The notes under the pieces: generated by a model
Told to the model about the DNA's origin: nothing
The model's database searches: none
What the model saw: only the letters and a program-made list of their open reading frames with translations
Translations under genes and position numbers: made by a program
NCBI GenBank assembly: GCA_941918925.1
Contig: OW799237.1
Coordinates: 3,639,201 to 3,703,200 of the forward strand
DNA: 64,000 nt
Origin: Phyto melanocephala
Lineage: Eukaryota; Arthropoda; Insecta; Diptera; Rhinophoridae
Reading direction: 5' to 3'
In this document: positions 60,631 to 64,000 of the stretch, in pieces
Position numbering within the stretch: the first letter of the stretch is position 1
Layout of the letters: each line of letters opens with the position of its first letter

Positions 60631-60756
60631 AAGGGTAAGTTAATAGACAAAACAAAATACAATCGGGGGCTTGTAAATTAAACAAGTGCAGATCGCCTCC
60701 ACTTTCACCTCCAGAGCGTGCAAAATGCGATGCACTCCTGGGGTTAACTTACCTTT
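60631..60756. repeat. Small GC-rich island between inverted GGTAAGTTAA motifs
   Basis: GGTAAGTTAA at 60634-60643 is exactly inverted at 60744-60753, and the similarity continues outward into A-rich tips. The roughly 90 bp between is far richer in G+C than the surrounding kilobases. It includes a potential hairpin (CCTCCAGAGCGTGCA with TGCACTCCTGGGG) and CTTGT-aaattaa-ACAAG. No long frame is present. Its class is unknown. Confidence 0.55.
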
Positions 60757-63700
60757 TTTCCTTTTATTGTTTATTAAAACTTGTTAGATTTTTTTTTAAT
60801 TTTTATTGTTTTTTGTTTTATTTCACTTATGTTTTTGTTGTTGTTTTCCTTTTAAATAACTATTAATCATTATCTTTTACATAATTTTTTTTTTATTTTA
60901 TTTTTCATAATCTTAAATTTATTTTAATATTTTTTTGTTGTTTTGTTTTCTTGTTTTTTTTCTGTTTCATGATGTATAATAACTAAATTGTTTTATTTTT
61001 AATTTTTTTTTATAAATATAATAATATAATAAGGGTAATAATAATAATAATATATATTTTGCTGATTCTTTATTTCTGTTGTTGTTTTTTAGATTTATTA
61101 TGAATTATTTCCCATAATATATTTTAAGTTTAGTGTTTTTTTTTTTGTTTGTTATAAAGTTAAATTTTTTCTTTATTTAGTTGTATTTTATAATTCTTTT
61201 CTTTTATGTTTTTTTTCTTTTTGGTGTAGGATTTTCTTTTAATAAACGTTTTACGTAAAAATACACATGCTTAAGAATTACAAAAAATTATTGTTAATAA
61301 AAGGAATTATTTGAAAACTAATTAAGTAAAATGTTTTTTTGTTGTTGTTGTTGTAAAAAAAAAAGATATCAAGAAAATATAACAAAAATAGTTTAAACAA
61401 TAATAAATGTATTTTAAAGATATAAATTAATACTTTTAAGTAAAAACAAATAATATACAAATTTATAATAAAATGAGATGGATTTGTTTTATAACAAAAA
61501 TAATAATAATAATAATATTTAACAAAAATATACATAATAAACAGTTATAAAAAATATAATAAAAATATTTTGTTGAGAGGAAAAATAATAATTATTTTGT
61601 TTAAAAAAAATTCGTTGATTTTATCACGTTTCATTTTGAAAAAAAAAATAGTAAAAAATACACAACAAAATCTCTGTGGTAATGCTTTCAGCTAAAAAAT
61701 TTCTTTAAAAATTTTTAGTAGAATTGCCCTTTTAGAATTGGATATCTAGTATTTAAAACCGGAGGTTTTATTGTATTCAAGTTTTTTATTTTTGGTGCTT
61801 CTACTGCAAGAAGTAGAAGCTAAAATTTTAGCTCCCGGAGGTTTTATTTTATTCAAGTTTTTTATGCAAAAAGTAAAAGCTAAAATTTTAGCTTCCAAAA
61901 TTTCAAATAATTTTAACGAATAAGGCAGAATTTTTTTAAATAATTTTGAGAAATTTTTTTACAATTGAACATTTTTTTTTTATTTCCTTATTAAACAATT
62001 TATCAAAAAAGGACAATTTAAAATGCCCTATAGAGAATTTATTTAAAATTTTATATGTACAGTATTTGAAATAAATTTTCCCTAAAAAATAAATTATCGT
62101 TAATCTACTCTTAATAGAGAACTTATATCAATTTTCCATACCTAGAAAATTGTATCTAAATTTTCTATAAATTTTGTATTTAAGATAGACCTTCCAAAAT
62201 GAAAAAAAATCATTCTAAATCCCCTACAAAGTGGGCTTAAAGTCACCAGTATTTAAAAAAATTTTTTTTTATTAATTTTAATAAACCGTATTTGTTTTAA
62301 CAATAAAAAAAAATTAACCATCTAGGTAACTTTCGGCCCACCTTGTTTAACTATATAATTATATGTTAGCTTTCTAAAAAATTATTTTTTTTTACCAACA
62401 GTTTAAATCAATAAATATTTTCCAGCTGAAAACATTTATAAGTGAGTATTAAAAAAAAAAAAAATATTAAAAAAAAAAAAAATAAAATTTCTTAAATTAA
62501 AATAAAACTAAAAAAAGTTAACAAAATTATTTAACAATTAACCTGTGATTAATACTAAAAATCTTTTGTTTTTATTTTAATAAATTTAATTTATTTTTTT
62601 TTTTATTTTCCTTTGTTATTATTTTTTTTCTTTTCAATTAAACTAGTTCTAAAAAATAAAAATAAATCAAAATTAATATATAATATAGAGAATTTTTGTT
62701 TTTTATTTTTTTATTTATTAAATACAAATTATGTAAATTATATAGAAGATTTTTTTATTTTTATATATTTTTTTTCAATAAAATGTATATTTTTTTTGTA
62801 TTTTTTTCTGGTTTTTCTTTCGTTCATTATTATTAAATTTTAAGTTTTAGTTAATAATTAAACTTTAAGGCAAATAAAAGTTTCCATCTAGTTTACAAAT
62901 CCTAATAATTATAATTAATTATTTTTTTCTTGTTATTTGTAATATTTTGAATTTTTTAATCCCTCTCTTTTTTTCGTCTAGTGTTTAAATCATTTCAAAA
63001 AATTTATTTTTTTATTATTTAAATATACCTTGTTTTATTAAAAAAAATTATTATTAAATAAATTATTTGTTAAAAAAAAATTAATTATTTTTATATACAA
63101 AAAAATAATTATTAATTTTTTTATATTTATTTTTTAGGACAAAATTAATAATTATTTTTTTTTTTTTTGATATTTATATTTATTTAATTTTTTATTTAAT
63201 ATATAATAAAATTTTAGAAAATGTGTGTGTTTTCTTTAAAATTTTTTCTTGTTTAAGTGTTAGTATAGTTGAATTATTCATACTTAAATTTAAAAATATT
63301 AAAAAAACAAATTTAAACCAAAATCTAGAGTAGTGAAATTTCAAAATCCTTTATAAGGACAATGTTGATGAAATTTAATTAAAATTAAATTATTTAAATA
63401 AAATACATATTATGTTTTGAATGTTTTTTATTTATTTATTTTTTATTTCAACTCTCTCTATTTTGGTTTTCACTTCATTTTAATCATTGTTTTCAATTAC
63501 AGTTAATTCTGTTCTCATTCGTTTTTTTGTTGTTGTTGTTTTATTTATATTTATAATATTAAATTAACTTACAGTACTAAGTTTAGAACATGGTTGATTT
63601 GTTTTTTTTTATTAATTTAATAATATTTATTTTTATATTAATTTAATTTAATTTTTTTTTATTTTAGTTTAAATTTGATATTTCGTATTTATTTTTGAAG

Positions 63701-64000
63701 AATTTTTTGAAAATTCACTTCTATATTTTTTTTTAAAAAATTAATAGTAACTATATTTTTTTTTTGTTTATTTTTATTTTTCGTTTCTTTTGAAAGTGTG
63801 TATAATTAGTTTTATGTTTTAATTATATTATTACTTTCCATAGTTTTGTTGTTAATTGTATAATTTAGAAAAAACATTTGCAATAGAACGATGTTTTATT
63901 TTTTTAGTGTTGATAGTATTATGTTTTAAATTATAATTTAAAGAAGGGATTCTCAGTTTAGTTTAGTTGGAATTACATATTCAGTTTTCTGTGTGATTGT
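60757..64000. other. Extremely AT-rich non-coding stretch
   Basis: This part is mostly poly-T/poly-A with short AAT and TTG repeats. The frames at 61278 (minus) and 62613 encode only F/Y/I/L/K/N-rich sequence. No gene is supported. Confidence 0.6.
61759..61898. repeat. Two-unit tandem duplication with palindromes
   Basis: CCGGAGGTTTTATTGTATTC at 61759 recurs as CCGGAGGTTTTATTTTATTC at 61835 (76 bp offset). Both units end with the perfect palindrome AGCTAAAATTTTAGCT. Unit 1 also has a CTTCTACT...AGTAGAAG hairpin that is partly deleted in unit 2. Confidence 0.85.

Noticed and set aside
1..64000. CRISPR arrays, bacterial operons, phage or viral genes
   Set aside because: Base composition, eukaryotic transposons and absence of dense frames rule out a prokaryotic region. 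No direct-repeat/spacer array and no viral coding region were recognised. The regular tandem arrays have no unique spacers.

Overview
The window looks like non-coding DNA from a higher fly, most likely a calyptrate such as a blow fly, house fly or stable fly. The grounds are its very high A+T content, its many short CA/TG, CAA and AAT tracts, and a dispersed family of elements with a 5' hairpin, an A-rich core and a 3' TATACCC...GGGTATA hairpin. That architecture matches the DINE-1/INE-1 (Helitron-like) elements of Diptera. The species assignment is inference. I recognise no intact host protein-coding gene, no functional tRNA or rRNA gene, and no CRISPR array. Most open frames of 60-125 codons look like chance frames in AT-rich DNA or lie in repeats. 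The whole 64 kb could be one large intron or an intergenic desert.

Layout. 1-5.5 kb: plain AT-rich DNA with a decayed piggyBac-like transposase C-terminus at 1.6-1.9 kb. 5.5-6.5 kb: a 28-29 bp minisatellite. 6.5-12.8 kb: a diverged DINE-like copy, an (AAT)n tract, a 170 bp hAT-like miniature element and a palindrome-containing repeat present twice. 12.8-18.3 kb: two DINE-like elements flanking a 702 bp miniature element; the larger DINE-like element (2.75 kb) carries a nested, internally deleted mariner. 19.6-24.1 kb: a miniature element, a LINE 3' end, a young-looking miniature element with perfect 34 bp inverted repeats, and another DINE-like copy. 27.3-27.85 kb: a 33 bp minisatellite that repeats the palindrome TATCGATA.

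30-48 kb is a graveyard of autonomous elements: an R1/jockey-like LINE fragment (30.2-31.7, minus), a LINE 3' end (31.9, plus), a weak mariner remnant (35.0), an inverted DINE-like copy (36.9), a tRNA-derived SINE (37.6, minus), a nearly full-length mariner-like transposase of DD41D type (39.3-40.5), a second LINE lineage with an intact YADD motif (42.9-43.6, minus), a second DD41D-type mariner (45.0-45.6, minus), a LINE RNase H fragment (45.7-46.0, minus) and another mariner fragment (47.6-47.9). 50-64 kb: a second copy of the 702 bp miniature family, a perfect 26 bp hairpin, a LINE RNase H fragment (53.7-54.3), a miniature element (56.3), two adjacent DINE-like copies (58.9-59.9), a small GC-rich island (60.6) and then 3 kb of extremely AT-rich sequence.

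No pathway or gene system is encoded. The relationships to note are between parasites: the SINE ends in a CTAACCTAAC tail like that of the LINE 3' ends, and the miniature elements presumably depended on transposases of which only broken relatives are seen here. All family assignments come from reading motifs by eye. No alignment or database search was run.
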